From Streptomyces sp. NBRC 109706 (GTDB lineage Bacteria > Actinomycetota > Actinomycetes > Streptomycetales > Streptomycetaceae): a stretch of DNA of 64,000 nt. The notes below the pieces were generated by a model that saw only the letters and a program-made list of their open reading frames with translations, ran no database searches and was not told where the DNA came from. Positions 10,647-21,033 of the stretch are shown piece by piece (positions within the stretch are counted from its first letter, which is position 1; each line of letters starts with the position of its first letter). The stretch lies in the NCBI RefSeq assembly GCF_000974485.1, contig NZ_BBOM01000006.1, forward strand, positions 248,001 through 312,000, given 5' to 3'. A program made the position numbers and the translations under genes.

Positions 10647-12158
10647 TCAGGGGTGCGCCGGCATGGGCACCGCCACCGGGCCCGCCTCGGCGCGCGCCGC
10701 GATCTTGCGGACCATGCCGCCGAACACCCAGGCGTGAAAGGGCGCGACGGCCCACCAGTAGAGATGACCCGCCAGCCCTCGCGGATGGTAGAGCGCCCGC
10801 TGCCGGTAGACCGTCCGACCCGCCGGGTCGCGGCTCACTCCCAACTCCAGCCAGGCCTCCCCCGGCAGCCGCATCTCCGCCCGCAGCCGCAGCAGGGAGC
10901 CGCGTTCCAGCGCCTCCACCCGCCAGAAGTCCAGCGCGTCGCCGAGCCGCAGCCGCGCCGGGTCGGGGCGGCCCCGGCGCAGCCCGGAGCCGCCCCAGAG
11001 GGTGTCGAGCCAGCCACGTACCGCCCAGGCCAGCGGCGAGGAGTACCAGCCGTTCTGGCCGCCGATCGCCTCGACGACCCGCCAGAGCGCGTCGGGGGGC
11101 GCGTTCACCACCCGTTCGCGCCGGTCGGCGTAGAGGGAACCGCCGGCCCAGGCGGGATCGCTGGGCAGCGGATCGCTGGGCGCCACGGCCTCGGGCGGGG
11201 CGACCGCCTCGGCGCCGCCGACCCGGCGGAGCGCGCGGCGCAGCGCCAGATCGAAGCTGAGGAAGCCGCCGGGTGGGGGCAACACATAGCAGGTGATGTC
11301 CTGTTCATGGCAGACCACCTCATGACGCAGGGACTCCACCAGCGGCCGGGCCAGCTCCCGGGGCACGGGGGTGACCAGGCCGACCCAGAGGCTGGACAGC
11401 CGGGGGGTGAGCACGGAGACCGGCAGGATCGCCCGACGCCGCAGCCCGGCGTGCAGCGCGTAACGCCGCATCATGGCCTCGTAGGTGAGCACATCGGGGC
11501 CGCCGATATCGAACCGCCGGCTGACATGCTCGGGCAGCCGGGCGCAGCCCACCAGCAGATGCAGCACATCCCGAACAGCGATGGGCTGAACCCGGGAACG
11601 AACCCAACTCGGCGTGGTCATCACCGGAAGCCGTTCGGTCAGATGGCGAAGCATCTCGAAGGACGCGGAGCCGGAGCCGATGATCACCGCCGCGCCCAGC
11701 ACGGCCGTCGGCACCCCGGACTCCAGCAGGATGCGCCCCACCTCGGCCCGCGACCGCAGATGCGGCGAAAGCTCCTCCTCGGGCACGTCGGGCGGGGTCA
11801 GCGCGCCCAGATAGACGATGCGCCGCACGCCGGCGGCGCGCGCCTGTTCGCCGAAGATCCTCGCCGCGCGCCGGTCGGTCTCGGCGAAGTCGGAACCGCC
11901 GCCGAGCGCGTGCACCAGGTAGTACGCCACATCGATGTCCCGCAGCGCCTCGGTCAGCGAGTCGGCGTCGGTGACATCGCCACGTGCCACGGAGACCCGT
12001 CCCGCCCAGGAGCGGCCGCGCAGCTTGGCGGGTTTTCGCGCCAGGCAGCGCACCGTATGGCCGGCGGCGAGCAGTTCGGGCACCAGCCGGCCGCCCAGGT
12101 AGCCGGTGGCACCCGTGACCAGACAGCGCAGTGACGGTTCTGCTTCGGCTTGCCCCAT
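10647..12158 (-). CDS. SDR-family NAD(P)-dependent oxidoreductase with DUF2867 C-terminus
   Basis: The N-terminal ~290 residues form an extended/atypical SDR Rossmann domain, starting with VTGATGYLGGRLVPELLAAG (nucleotide-binding TGxxGxxG). The C-terminal ~200 residues match the DUF2867 (SRPBCC-like) module: ALWRVVEAIGGQNGWYSSPL ... PFHAWVFGGMVRKI. The 503-residue two-domain layout is a known actinobacterial protein of unknown substrate. The start at 12158 has GATCGGAGGCTC upstream; longer starts run through the promoter region. First gene of an operon with phrB. It is divergent from the 4-hydroxybenzoate operon, separated by 290 bases. Confidence 0.85.
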   Translation of the reverse strand: MGQAEAEPSLRCLVTGATGYLGGRLVPELLAAGHTVRCLARKPAKLRGRSWAGRVSVARGDVTDADSLTEALRDIDVAYYLVHALGGGSDFAETDRRAARIFGEQARAAGVRRIVYLGALTPPDVPEEELSPHLRSRAEVGRILLESGVPTAVLGAAVIIGSGSASFEMLRHLTERLPVMTTPSWVRSRVQPIAVRDVLHLLVGCARLPEHVSRRFDIGGPDVLTYEAMMRRYALHAGLRRRAILPVSVLTPRLSSLWVGLVTPVPRELARPLVESLRHEVVCHEQDITCYVLPPPGGFLSFDLALRRALRRVGGAEAVAPPEAVAPSDPLPSDPAWAGGSLYADRRERVVNAPPDALWRVVEAIGGQNGWYSSPLAWAVRGWLDTLWGGSGLRRGRPDPARLRLGDALDFWRVEALERGSLLRLRAEMRLPGEAWLELGVSRDPAGRTVYRQRALYHPRGLAGHLYWWAVAPFHAWVFGGMVRKIAARAEAGPVAVPMPAHP

Positions 12159-12448
12159 CTGAGCCTCCGATCGGCGGCGCGGCACACCCGTGCGTTCCCC
12201 GTCACGTTCATGCTTGGCCGCCGGGACGGCGGCCGCAAACGGAAGTCTCGGGCCGGCCCGCTCCCACGATCCGATCAGCACGGAATCGATGATCGGATCG
12301 CGTTTCCCCGTTCGAGTGAAAAGGACGGGTCGGGTTCCCCAAGCGGAACGAATCCTCGCATGTGCGTTCGCCCCGGGGTCTTGGCCGTGACCTGACGGGC
12401 GTGACGACCGTTGGCCCCTTCGGATGCCCACGGTGAGGAGTGATCAGG

Positions 12449-13045
12449 ATGTCCGTGCCGACGCCGTCGGGTGTCTTCCCCTTGGTGTTCCCGCTGGCCT
12501 TCCCGCTGGAGCGGGCGGCGGCCGCGGCCCGCGAACGCCCCCTCGTCCGCACCCGGGGCTTCGCCTCCCCCCTCACCCGGATGCTGCTCAGCAGCGAGGG
12601 ACAGACCACCACCTTGTTGGAATCCCTGTCCGGAGAATCGTTGCGGCTGCGCTTTCTCGCCCAGTTACGGGTCACCGCCCGACAGACCGGCGCCGGGGTC
12701 GCCGCGCTGCTGCGCACCGGCGAGGACAACGGCGTCCTGGTGCGCCACACCGCCACCGTCAGGACGGGCGGCGAGCCGCTGTCCGTCAACCACGTGGTCG
12801 CCCGGCTGGATCTGGCGCCCGCCTTCGAGCACTGTCTGACCAGCACCTCGATACCGCTGGGCCGCGCGCTGACCGAGGCCGGCACGGGGCACCGACGCAC
12901 GCTGCTTGACACCGGCCGGCGCCCCTGGGAGCAGGACGGCGACCACCGAACGGCCTGCTACAAGACCTATCTGGTCTGGCATGGCGACGAGCCGCTGGTG
13001 CTGATCAACGAGCTGTTCAACCCCTCGTTCGTCCCGGTCGGCTGA
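12449..13045 (+). CDS. chorismate-pyruvate-lyase-like protein (DUF98/Rv2949c type)
   Basis: This 198-residue protein is probably a chorismate lyase making 4-hydroxybenzoate and pyruvate. The pattern 'LTRMLLSSEGQTTTLLESLSG' followed by LRTGEDNGVLVRH, then 'LTSTSIPLGRALTEAG' and a basic segment, fits the DUF98 family, whose mycobacterial member Rv2949c has this activity. The first ~40 residues are more variable. The ATG at 12449 follows GGTGAGGAG; the GTG 9 bases earlier overlaps that site. Next gene follows by 13 bases and acts on 4-hydroxybenzoate, which supports the assignment. Family match was made by eye, so confidence is moderate. Confidence 0.68.
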   Translation: MSVPTPSGVFPLVFPLAFPLERAAAAARERPLVRTRGFASPLTRMLLSSEGQTTTLLESLSGESLRLRFLAQLRVTARQTGAGVAALLRTGEDNGVLVRHTATVRTGGEPLSVNHVVARLDLAPAFEHCLTSTSIPLGRALTEAGTGHRRTLLDTGRRPWEQDGDHRTACYKTYLVWHGDEPLVLINELFNPSFVPVG

Positions 13046-13058
13046 GGGGACCTCGAAG

Positions 13059-14270
13059 ATGCGGCGAATGCGTACCCAGGTCGGCATCGTCGGCGCCGGT
13101 CCCGCGGGGCTGGCGTTGGCCAATGTGCTGGCCGGGGCCGGCGTCGACTGTCTGGTGGTGGAGCGCGGCTCAAGGGAGCGGGTGGAGGCGCGGCAGCGCG
13201 CCGGTCTGCTGGAACACCGCACCGTGCGGTGGCTGCGCGAGCAAGGGCTCGCCGACGGTCTGCTGGCCGGCGCCACCCGCCACGGCTGGTGCGACTTCCG
13301 CTGTCTGGGGCACACCGTTCGGGTGGACTACGGAGCGTGCTCCGGCGGGCGTGAACACTGGGTCTACCCGCAGCAGCGCCTGGTTTCCGACCTCATCGGG
13401 ACCCTGGAGAAGGCGGGCTGCCCACCCCTGTTCTCCCATACCGTGCGGGCGGTGACGGACATCGCGTCCCGACGTCCCCGGCTCAAGTGTGAAGGTATGG
13501 AGATCGAATGCGACTACGTGGTTGGCTGCGACGGCTTTCGCGGCGTCTCGCGTGCCGCGCTGCCCGCCACCGGGCACCGCGTTCACAACCGCCGCTATCC
13601 GTACGACTGGTTGACGGTGCTGGCCGAGGTGGACCGGCCGGCCGAGGGAGTGGTGTACGCGGTGCACCGCGACGGCTTCGCCGGGATGATGCCGCGCGGC
13701 CGGAACGTCAGCCGCTTCTATCTCCAGTGCCCGCCGGGGGACTCGCCGGCGGCCTGGCCGGCGAGCCGGATCGTCCGGGAGCTGCGCGGCCGGCTGACCG
13801 ACGGTTCGGCGGAGCCGCTGCCGACGATCGGCGCGCTGCCCGAGGTGCGGATGCTGCGGATGCACAGCAGCCTCACCGAGCCGCTGCGCCACGGCCGGCT
13901 GCTGCTGGCCGGCGACGCGGCGCATGTGCTGACGCCGTCGGGTGCCAAGGGCATGAACCTGGCCATCGCGGACGCGGCACATCTGGCCACCGCCCTGGTG
14001 AACCGCGTCAGACACGGCGACGGTCGGGCGCTCGCCGCCTACAGCGCCGAACGACTCGCCGACGCCCGGCGGGTGTTGGGCTTCTCCGAGTGGCTGCTGA
14101 GGCTGCTGCATCTGCCGGCGGGCCCGGACGCCGGGTCCCCCCGGGCCGAGCTGACGGACCGGTTGGCCACGATACGCCGACTGGCCGAGCCGGGTCCGGA
14201 GTCGGCCGCCTTCGCCCATCGCTATGTCGGCTCCGGCGCGGAGGATGGGTTCGATGACCCTCCTGGCTGA
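13059..14270 (+). CDS. FAD-dependent 4-hydroxybenzoate 3-monooxygenase-like (PobA family)
   Basis: It is predicted to hydroxylate 4-hydroxybenzoate to protocatechuate with NAD(P)H and O2. Visible motifs are the FAD/ADP-binding GxGPAG near residues 10-20 (GIVGAGPAGLALANVLAGAG), the middle DG motif (VVGCDGFRGVSR), and the C-terminal GD motif LLAGDAAHVLTPSGAKGMNL, which keeps the P/SGAKG seen in PobA. SRFY near residue 220 corresponds to the substrate-binding SRYY of the Pseudomonas enzyme. Its 403 residues compare with about 394 in PobA. It lies between the chorismate-lyase-like gene and a UbiA gene that overlaps its 3' end. No protocatechuate ring-cleavage genes are near, so a biosynthetic role is more likely than catabolism. 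Confidence 0.82.
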   Translation: MRRMRTQVGIVGAGPAGLALANVLAGAGVDCLVVERGSRERVEARQRAGLLEHRTVRWLREQGLADGLLAGATRHGWCDFRCLGHTVRVDYGACSGGREHWVYPQQRLVSDLIGTLEKAGCPPLFSHTVRAVTDIASRRPRLKCEGMEIECDYVVGCDGFRGVSRAALPATGHRVHNRRYPYDWLTVLAEVDRPAEGVVYAVHRDGFAGMMPRGRNVSRFYLQCPPGDSPAAWPASRIVRELRGRLTDGSAEPLPTIGALPEVRMLRMHSSLTEPLRHGRLLLAGDAAHVLTPSGAKGMNLAIADAAHLATALVNRVRHGDGRALAAYSAERLADARRVLGFSEWLLRLLHLPAGPDAGSPRAELTDRLATIRRLAEPGPESAAFAHRYVGSGAEDGFDDPPG

Positions 14271-15180
14271 GAACGTCCGTGTGCTGTACGGATTCTCCCG
14301 GGGCACCCAGGCGACGCTCAGTGTGGCCCAGCCGCTGCTCGGCCTGCTGCTCGCCGGTGGCCTGCCCCCCGGGCGGCTGGTGCTGTGCGCGCTGGCCTCC
14401 TTCGCCGCGTTCTTCGCGGTCTTCGCGGTGAACGACCTGATCGACGCCCGGATCGACCAGCAGCGGTTCGACCACCTCAGGGACTACGACGGCTTCGACA
14501 TCGACAGCGCCGGGGTGCGCCATCCGCTGGCCCAGGGCCGGCTCAGCCTGGCCATGGCCGCCTCCTGGGTGGCCTCGCTCGGCGCGGCCGCGCTGGTGCT
14601 GGCGGCGTTGATCAGCTGGGTCTGTGTGGTCCTCTTCGTCGCGGCCGCGCTGCTGGAGGCGCTGTACTGCAAGCTCGCCCGGGTCACCCCCTACAAGGCG
14701 CTGCTCACCGGGGTGATGGTCGCGCTCGGCGGCTGCGTCGGCTGGTTCGCGGTGACCAACGCCATCGATCAGCCGGTGCTCTGGCTGTTCGCGATCTGGC
14801 TGGCGGCCTGGGAGATCGGGGGCCGCAACATCGTCAACGATCTGGCGGACGTCGAGGAGGACATCCACCTCGGGGTGCGCACCATCCCGGTGGTCTACGG
14901 CCGCCGGGCGAGCGTGGTGCTGGCCTTCGGCGCGCTGCTGATCGCCTTTCTGGCGAGCGTGGGGATGATGGTCTCCGCCTATCCGGCGTTCGGGCTCCTC
15001 GGCGTCGCCGGCACGGTACTGGCCGGCGGCTACGCCCTGGTCACCCCCGGTTTCCGGCTGCTGCGCGATCCCCATCCGCGGACCGCGCTCGCAGTGTTCA
15101 ACCGCGCGTCGCTCTATCCGGTGGTGCTGCTGCTGATGGCCCTGGCGGGGCTGGCGGTCCGACCGCTGACGGGGCTCTGA
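14254..15180 (+). CDS. UbiA-family aromatic prenyltransferase
   Basis: It is an integral-membrane prenyltransferase of 308 residues with about eight to nine hydrophobic helices. Both Asp-rich diphosphate/Mg motifs are present: NDLIDARIDQQRFDH (about residue 50) and NDLADVEEDIHLGVRT (about residue 190). It should attach an isoprenoid to an aromatic acid; the two upstream genes make 4-hydroxybenzoate and protocatechuate likely acceptors. The ATG at 14254 lies 11 bases after GGAGG and overlaps the end of the hydroxylase gene by 17 bases, implying coupling. Actinomycetes use menaquinone, so this is probably a secondary-metabolite (meroterpenoid) enzyme, not ubiquinone synthesis. No terpene cyclase lies within the operon. 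Confidence 0.88.
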   Translation: MTLLAENVRVLYGFSRGTQATLSVAQPLLGLLLAGGLPPGRLVLCALASFAAFFAVFAVNDLIDARIDQQRFDHLRDYDGFDIDSAGVRHPLAQGRLSLAMAASWVASLGAAALVLAALISWVCVVLFVAAALLEALYCKLARVTPYKALLTGVMVALGGCVGWFAVTNAIDQPVLWLFAIWLAAWEIGGRNIVNDLADVEEDIHLGVRTIPVVYGRRASVVLAFGALLIAFLASVGMMVSAYPAFGLLGVAGTVLAGGYALVTPGFRLLRDPHPRTALAVFNRASLYPVVLLLMALAGLAVRPLTGL

Positions 15181-15220
15181 CCGGGGCCGGGCAGCCCGCC
15201 GACCCCCCGGTGGCGGCCCG

Positions 15221-16144
15221 TCAGCCGAGCAGCGCCGCCACCAGGGTGAGGACGGGGACGGCGAGCGCCGTGGTGAGCAGCACGGACTCCCTGGCCAGCC
15301 GGAGGCCGACGCCGTAGTGGGAGGCGTAGGTGAAGACGTTCTGCGCCGTGGGCAGGGCGACCGTCACCACCACGATCAGCTGGGCCTCCCGGTCGAGTCC
15401 GAAGGCCAGCGCCAACAGCCAGGCCAGCAACGGCGCGACCACGGACTTGAGGGCCACCGCCAGCAGCACCTGGGCGCGGTCGGGGCCGCGCCCCGGCGGC
15501 TCGCTGCCGTACAGGGAGATCCCGAAGGCCAGCAGCACGGCGGGCACGGCCATGTTGCCCAGCAGGGTGATCGGTTCCAGAAGCGAAGTGGGCGGATTCC
15601 ATCCCGTTCCGGCCACCACCACGCCGCCCAGCGCTCCCAACACAATGGGATTCCGCAACGGGGTGCTCACCCGGCGCCAGACGCCGCCCGCCGGATCGCT
15701 CCGCTCCCCGGTCAGGTCCAGCAGCGTCAACACCACGGGGGTGACCACCAGTTGCTGGAACAGCAGCACGGGGGCCACCAGCGAGATGTCCTCCAGTACG
15801 TAGACGGCCACCGGGATACCGAGGTTCGCGATGTTCACATAGCCGGCGCAGAGCGCCCCGATCACCGTCGGCCCCGCCCCCCAGCGGCGCACCAGGGCCA
15901 CCGTCACATAGCTGCCCGCGGCCAGCACCATGGCCAGCGCGGCGACCAGCAGCCGGGACGAGAACAGGGCCGAGAGGTCCGCCTCCGAGACGGTCACCAG
16001 GAGCAGCGCCGGGGTCGCCACCTGGAACGCGAGCCGGGTCAGCACCTCGCGTCCGTTCGCCCCCAACGTGCCGAGCCGCCCCAGGACGTAGCCGACGCCG
16101 ATGAGGGACGCGATGATCACAAACCCGGTCAGCACCCCACGCAT
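15221..16144 (-). CDS. AEC-family (auxin efflux carrier-like) transporter
   Basis: This 307-residue inner-membrane protein has about ten hydrophobic segments in two halves, with the family's N/P-rich crossing regions (YVNIANLGIPVAVYVL and LPTAQNVFTYA). It belongs to the PF03547 permeases, which move small organic acids or malonate. GGCGGAGAG precedes the start. It is convergent with the prenyltransferase gene, only 40 bases between stops, and divergent from the peptidase gene. Exporting the prenylated acid is possible but unsupported by operon structure. Confidence 0.88.
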   Translation of the reverse strand: MRGVLTGFVIIASLIGVGYVLGRLGTLGANGREVLTRLAFQVATPALLLVTVSEADLSALFSSRLLVAALAMVLAAGSYVTVALVRRWGAGPTVIGALCAGYVNIANLGIPVAVYVLEDISLVAPVLLFQQLVVTPVVLTLLDLTGERSDPAGGVWRRVSTPLRNPIVLGALGGVVVAGTGWNPPTSLLEPITLLGNMAVPAVLLAFGISLYGSEPPGRGPDRAQVLLAVALKSVVAPLLAWLLALAFGLDREAQLIVVVTVALPTAQNVFTYASHYGVGLRLARESVLLTTALAVPVLTLVAALLG

Positions 16145-16296
16145 GGTGGAACTCTCCGCCGCCGGTGATCAACGGTCAATGTGGCGCTCGGATATCGAGA
16201 TCGCCCGGCGATCCATCCAAAAGCGATCAAACATGCCAAATTCGCCAGGGCTCTGGTCCGCAAATTGAGCACTTTTCTGCAATAACGTCCGGTCTC

Positions 16297-17769
16297 ATGA
16301 TCAGTGTTCTCGTGACGGCACTCACCCCGCTACTGGCCGTCGGGCTGCTGTTCGCGCCCGGGGCGGACGATCCCCTCGCGCGCGGCGAGGAGCTGGCCGA
16401 CCGGATGACCGCCGGCACCACCGCCGCCGGCACCCTGCGCCACCTCGCCGCCTTCCAGGCCGTCGCCGAGGCGAACGAGGGCCACCGCGCGGCCGGCAGC
16501 CCGGGGCACGAGGAGTCAGCCCGCTACGCCGGCACCCTGCTCGCCGACGCCGGTTACCTGGTCAGCTACCAACGCTTCGCCTTCCCCTACCGGGAACCGC
16601 TCGCCGAGAAGCTGACCCTGCTGACCCCCGAGGAGCGCGATATCCCGGTCAAGGCCATGTCCTACACCGGCAACACCGAGGAGGGCGGCCGCACCGCGCC
16701 GCTCGCCGAGGCGCACGCCCACGGCGACGGCGGCGCCGGCTGCGCGGCGGAGGACTTCGCCGACCGGGACTGGCACGGCCTGGTGGCCCTGGTCCGGCGC
16801 GGCGACTGCACCTTCGCCACCAAGCAGGCACACGCCGCCGAGGCGGGCGCCGTGGGCGTCCTGGTCTACAACACCGGGCCGGGACAGCTCTCCGGCACCC
16901 TGGGCGATCCCGACCCGAACGCCGTCCCCACCGGCGGCATCTCCGGCACGGACGGCGAGGCGCTCTCCGCCACCCTCGCCGACACCCCGGCCGACGCCCC
17001 GCCGCCCACCGTCCGTCTGGAGCTGAGGGAGCTGGTGGAGGAGCGCCACACCACCAATGTGATCGCCGAGACCCGCACCGGCGACCCCTCCCATGTGGTG
17101 CTCGCCGGCGCCCATCTGGACTCCGTGAGCCATGGCCCCGGCATCAACGACAACGCCTCGGGCGCCGCCGGCGTCTTGGAGGCCGCGCTCCAACTGGCCT
17201 CGGCCGCCCCCGAAGGGGACCACCCGCACCGGATGCGCTTCGCCCTCTGGTCCGCCGAGGAGTTGGGCCTGCGCGGCGCCGAGCACTATGTGGAGAACCT
17301 CTCCCCCACGGAGCGGGACGCCATCGCCCTCTACCTCAACTTCGACATGATCGGCTCGCCCAACTACGGGCTCTTCGTCTACGACGGCGCCTCCCACCGG
17401 GAGGACTCCGCGCTGATCGCCGACGACCTCACCGCCATCCTCGGCGACCAGCGGCAACAGGCCCGCCCCACCGCGTTCAACGACCGCAGCGACTACGCCC
17501 CGTTCCTCGCCGCCGGCATCCCGGCCGGTGGCACCTACACCGGTGGCGACGGGATCAAGACCGAGGAGGAGGCCGCGCTCTGGGGCGGCACCGCCGGCGA
17601 ACCCTATGACCCCTGCTACCACCGGGGCTGCGACGACCTGGAGAACATCAGCCCCGAGGCGCTGGAGATCAACGCCAGGACCATCGCGCACGCCGTCGGC
17701 CGCTACGCCTGGCACACCCCCGTCGGGCCACGGGGCACGGATCCCGAAACCGCGGCCGAACAGCGGTGA
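16297..17769 (+). CDS. secreted M28 metallo-aminopeptidase with PA domain
   Basis: It is predicted to be an exported zinc aminopeptidase of the Streptomyces griseus aminopeptidase type. Residues 1-25 are hydrophobic (LVTALTPLLAVGLLFAPGA), fitting a signal peptide. A PA domain spans about 120-240. The catalytic M28 domain shows the di-zinc ligands in GAHLDSV, GINDNASG, WSAEELGLRGAEHY and NFDMIGSPN, and a late FNDRSDYAPF. The start at 16297 gives a leader at the N-terminus; 44 more upstream codons would bury it, although the ribosome site is weak in both cases. The gene stands alone. Confidence 0.9.
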   Translation: MISVLVTALTPLLAVGLLFAPGADDPLARGEELADRMTAGTTAAGTLRHLAAFQAVAEANEGHRAAGSPGHEESARYAGTLLADAGYLVSYQRFAFPYREPLAEKLTLLTPEERDIPVKAMSYTGNTEEGGRTAPLAEAHAHGDGGAGCAAEDFADRDWHGLVALVRRGDCTFATKQAHAAEAGAVGVLVYNTGPGQLSGTLGDPDPNAVPTGGISGTDGEALSATLADTPADAPPPTVRLELRELVEERHTTNVIAETRTGDPSHVVLAGAHLDSVSHGPGINDNASGAAGVLEAALQLASAAPEGDHPHRMRFALWSAEELGLRGAEHYVENLSPTERDAIALYLNFDMIGSPNYGLFVYDGASHREDSALIADDLTAILGDQRQQARPTAFNDRSDYAPFLAAGIPAGGTYTGGDGIKTEEEAALWGGTAGEPYDPCYHRGCDDLENISPEALEINARTIAHAVGRYAWHTPVGPRGTDPETAAEQR

Positions 17770-17849
17770 CCTGCGGCGACATCGGAGCCCTCCGCCCTTA
17801 CCACGCCGGGAGGCTGCGACCGGAGCGCCGCGCCCGGTAGGCTCTCCGT

Positions 17850-18146
17850 GTGATCTTCAAGCGCATCGGAAACGGACGGCCCTATCCGGACCACGGCCGG
17901 GACCACACCCGGGAGTGGTCCGACGTCGCGCCGCGCCCGGTGCGCCTGGACCAACTGGTCACCACCAAACAACAGCTCGACCTGGAGACCCTGCTGGCCG
18001 AGGACTCCACGTTCTACGGGGACCTCTTCGCCCATGTGGTGAAGTGGCAGGGCGATCTCTATCTGGAGGACGGGCTGCATCGGGCGGTCAGGGCCGCCCT
18101 CCAGCAGCGCCAGGTGCTGCACGCGCGGGTGCTGGAGCTGGACTGA
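17850..18146 (+). CDS. conserved actinomycete protein, VapB/Phd-like annotation in relatives
   Basis: It encodes 98 residues and starts with GTG. The C-terminal half, 'LAEDSTFYGDLFAHVVKWQG' followed by a charged helix, is well conserved in Streptomyces at this place in the genome, next to the LytR_C protein and upp. Some relatives are annotated as type II antitoxin-like, but no toxin gene is adjacent and no DNA-binding motif is evident. Function not assigned. Confidence 0.75.
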   Translation: MIFKRIGNGRPYPDHGRDHTREWSDVAPRPVRLDQLVTTKQQLDLETLLAEDSTFYGDLFAHVVKWQGDLYLEDGLHRAVRAALQQRQVLHARVLELD

Positions 18147-18281
18147 GGGTCCGTTTCCGGGCGGCTCCCCTGCCGCCACGCACCCGGGGGACGGTCCGTC
18201 CGTTGCCCCGTTCGGGGCCCAGCCAGCAATTCAGCTGATCATTTATTGGGCAGTCGCCGCGACTCTGACTACGCTGCCGAC

Positions 18282-18998
18282 ATGAGCATGTTGACGCCCC
18301 CGGGCATGGGCGGCAAGAAATTCCGTGTCACGGGCGACCGTTACCCGCGGATGCGCCGCCCGCGTCATCGCCGCAGAGTGCTGGCGGTGGTGGGCTCGGT
18401 GGCCGCCCTCGGCCTGCTCGGCTTCGGCACCGTCCAGCTCATCGATGTCTTCACGGGCGACGGCGACGGCGAGCGCGCCACCCGCGCCAGCTCCAACGCC
18501 GGCTCGGCCGGGGAGTGCGTGCCCACCCCCGAGAACGGCAACGAGGGTGATGCCGAGGCGGCTGGCGCCGAACTGCCGAATCCTTCCGCCATCACCGTCA
18601 ACATCTACAACGCCACCCCCCGCACCGGGCTGGCCCAGGACACCGCCGAGCTGCTGGCGGAACGCGGCTTTCTCATCGGCGAGGTGGCCAACGCCCCCGA
18701 GGAGCTGGACGGGCAGGTCACCGCATCCGGACTGCTCCTCGGCACCGAGGCGGCCAACGCCTCGGGCGCCGTCGATGTCCTCGCCACCCAACTGACCGGC
18801 GCCGAGACCGGCGCCCCCACCCCGGACGAGGAGGCCGCCGCCGACGAGGAGACGGAGACGGAGGCGGACCCGGCCACCTCGGTCGATCTGGTGCTCGGCG
18901 ACGGCTTCACCGAACTCACCACGCCCGACGAGGCCGAGGCCCTGCTGGCCGAACTCGCCCACCCCGACACGGCCACCCCCGCCGCCCAGGACTGCTGA
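18282..18998 (+). CDS. membrane-anchored LytR_C-domain protein
   Basis: This 238-residue protein has a basic N-terminus (residues 15-35), a single transmembrane helix (about 36-58) and an extracytoplasmic part. The LytR_C domain lies at about 105-180 (ITVNIYNATPRTGLAQDTAE), the module found at the C-terminus of some LytR-CpsA-Psr cell-wall ligases; here it is on its own. An acidic Glu/Ala linker and a short tail ending in Cys follow. The start at 18282 is preferred over a TTG at 18246. It probably acts at the cell envelope; the partner is unknown. Convergent with upp. Confidence 0.85.
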   Translation: MSMLTPPGMGGKKFRVTGDRYPRMRRPRHRRRVLAVVGSVAALGLLGFGTVQLIDVFTGDGDGERATRASSNAGSAGECVPTPENGNEGDAEAAGAELPNPSAITVNIYNATPRTGLAQDTAELLAERGFLIGEVANAPEELDGQVTASGLLLGTEAANASGAVDVLATQLTGAETGAPTPDEEAAADEETETEADPATSVDLVLGDGFTELTTPDEAEALLAELAHPDTATPAAQDC

Positions 18999-19046
18999 CC
19001 TGGGGCCGGCCGACCAGCCCGCCGCCGGCGCCGGGGGAAGCACCCC

Positions 19047-19679
19047 TCAGACCGTGCCGTACATCCGATCCCCCGCGTCGCCGAGGCCGGGCACGATGAA
19101 GCCCTCCTCGTTCAGCCGCTCGTCCAGCGCGGCCGTGACCACCGTGACCGGGGAGCCGGAGAGCGCGCCCTCAAGCCGCTCCACGCCCTCGGGCGCCGCC
19201 AGCAGACAGATCACCGTGACATCGTCGGCGCCACGCCTGATCAGCTCGTCGATCGCGGCGACCAGGGTGCCGCCGGTGGCCAACATCGGATCCAGCACAT
19301 AGACCTGGCGGCCCGACAGATCGTCCGGCATCCGGTTGGCGTAGGTGGACGCCTCCAGCGTCTCCTCGTCCCTGATCATCCCGAGAAAGCCGACCTCGGC
19401 GGTGGGCAGCAGCCGCACCATGCCGTCCAACATGCCGAGCCCGGCCCGGATGATCGGCACCACCAACGGCCGGGGATGGGAGAGCCGCACCCCCGTGGTG
19501 CCCGTGACCGGGGTGCGGATGTCCACCTGCTCGGTCCGCACATCGCGGGTGGCCTCGTAGGCCAGCAAGGTGACCAACTCGTCGGCCAACCGCCGGAACG
19601 TGGGGGAATCGGTGCGCTCGTCGCGCAACGTGGTCAGCTTGTGCGCCACCAGCGGGTGGTCAACGACATGGGTCCGCAT
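19047..19679 (-). CDS. upp: uracil phosphoribosyltransferase
   Basis: It salvages uracil with PRPP to make UMP. All family landmarks are present: N-terminal [19 protein letters not shown], the active-site loop '[13 protein letters not shown]', the PRPP-binding motif [12 protein letters not shown], and the C-terminal uracil-binding '[15 protein letters not shown]'. Its 210 residues are typical. The start at 19679 is chosen because it begins the conserved domain; ten upstream codons are not conserved. The neighbours (LytR_C protein, tadA pair, tRNA-Ser) match the usual Streptomyces order. Confidence 0.98.
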   Translation of the reverse strand: MRTHVVDHPLVAHKLTTLRDERTDSPTFRRLADELVTLLAYEATRDVRTEQVDIRTPVTGTTGVRLSHPRPLVVPIIRAGLGMLDGMVRLLPTAEVGFLGMIRDEETLEASTYANRMPDDLSGRQVYVLDPMLATGGTLVAAIDELIRRGADDVTVICLLAAPEGVERLEGALSGSPVTVVTAALDERLNEEGFIVPGLGDAGDRMYGTV

Positions 19680-19942
19680 GTGTTCGACACTAGCGAACGC
19701 CACTGACACCCGTTCGCCCGCGCCCTCGCCCGGCCCGTTCGCAGGTCAGCCGTGACCCCCCGGTGGACACGGTGTGGCGGCGGCGTAGAGAGTGGACATC
19801 GGCAGGGCCGCGCCCACGGACGGGAACAACACCCGCGGACATACCGTTGGCGAACTGCCGAGTTACCCGACAGCGCACCCCTTATCTGCCACGATGCTCA
19901 AGGGCCTTAAGGGCACTGCCGAACCGAGTGGGGAGAACCACG

Positions 19943-21023
<1,081 letters not shown>

Positions 21024-21033
21024 GCTCTCTCTC

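Noticed and set aside
9275..12134. Two long plus-strand frames (661 and 694 codons) opposite phrB and the SDR gene
   Set aside because: The minus-strand proteins have full family motifs; the plus-strand products are Arg/Gly/Pro-rich noise.
13059..14270. Protocatechuate catabolism (pobA as a degradative gene)
   Set aside because: No pcaGH or pcaR-type genes are near; the flanking chorismate-lyase-like and UbiA genes point to biosynthesis.
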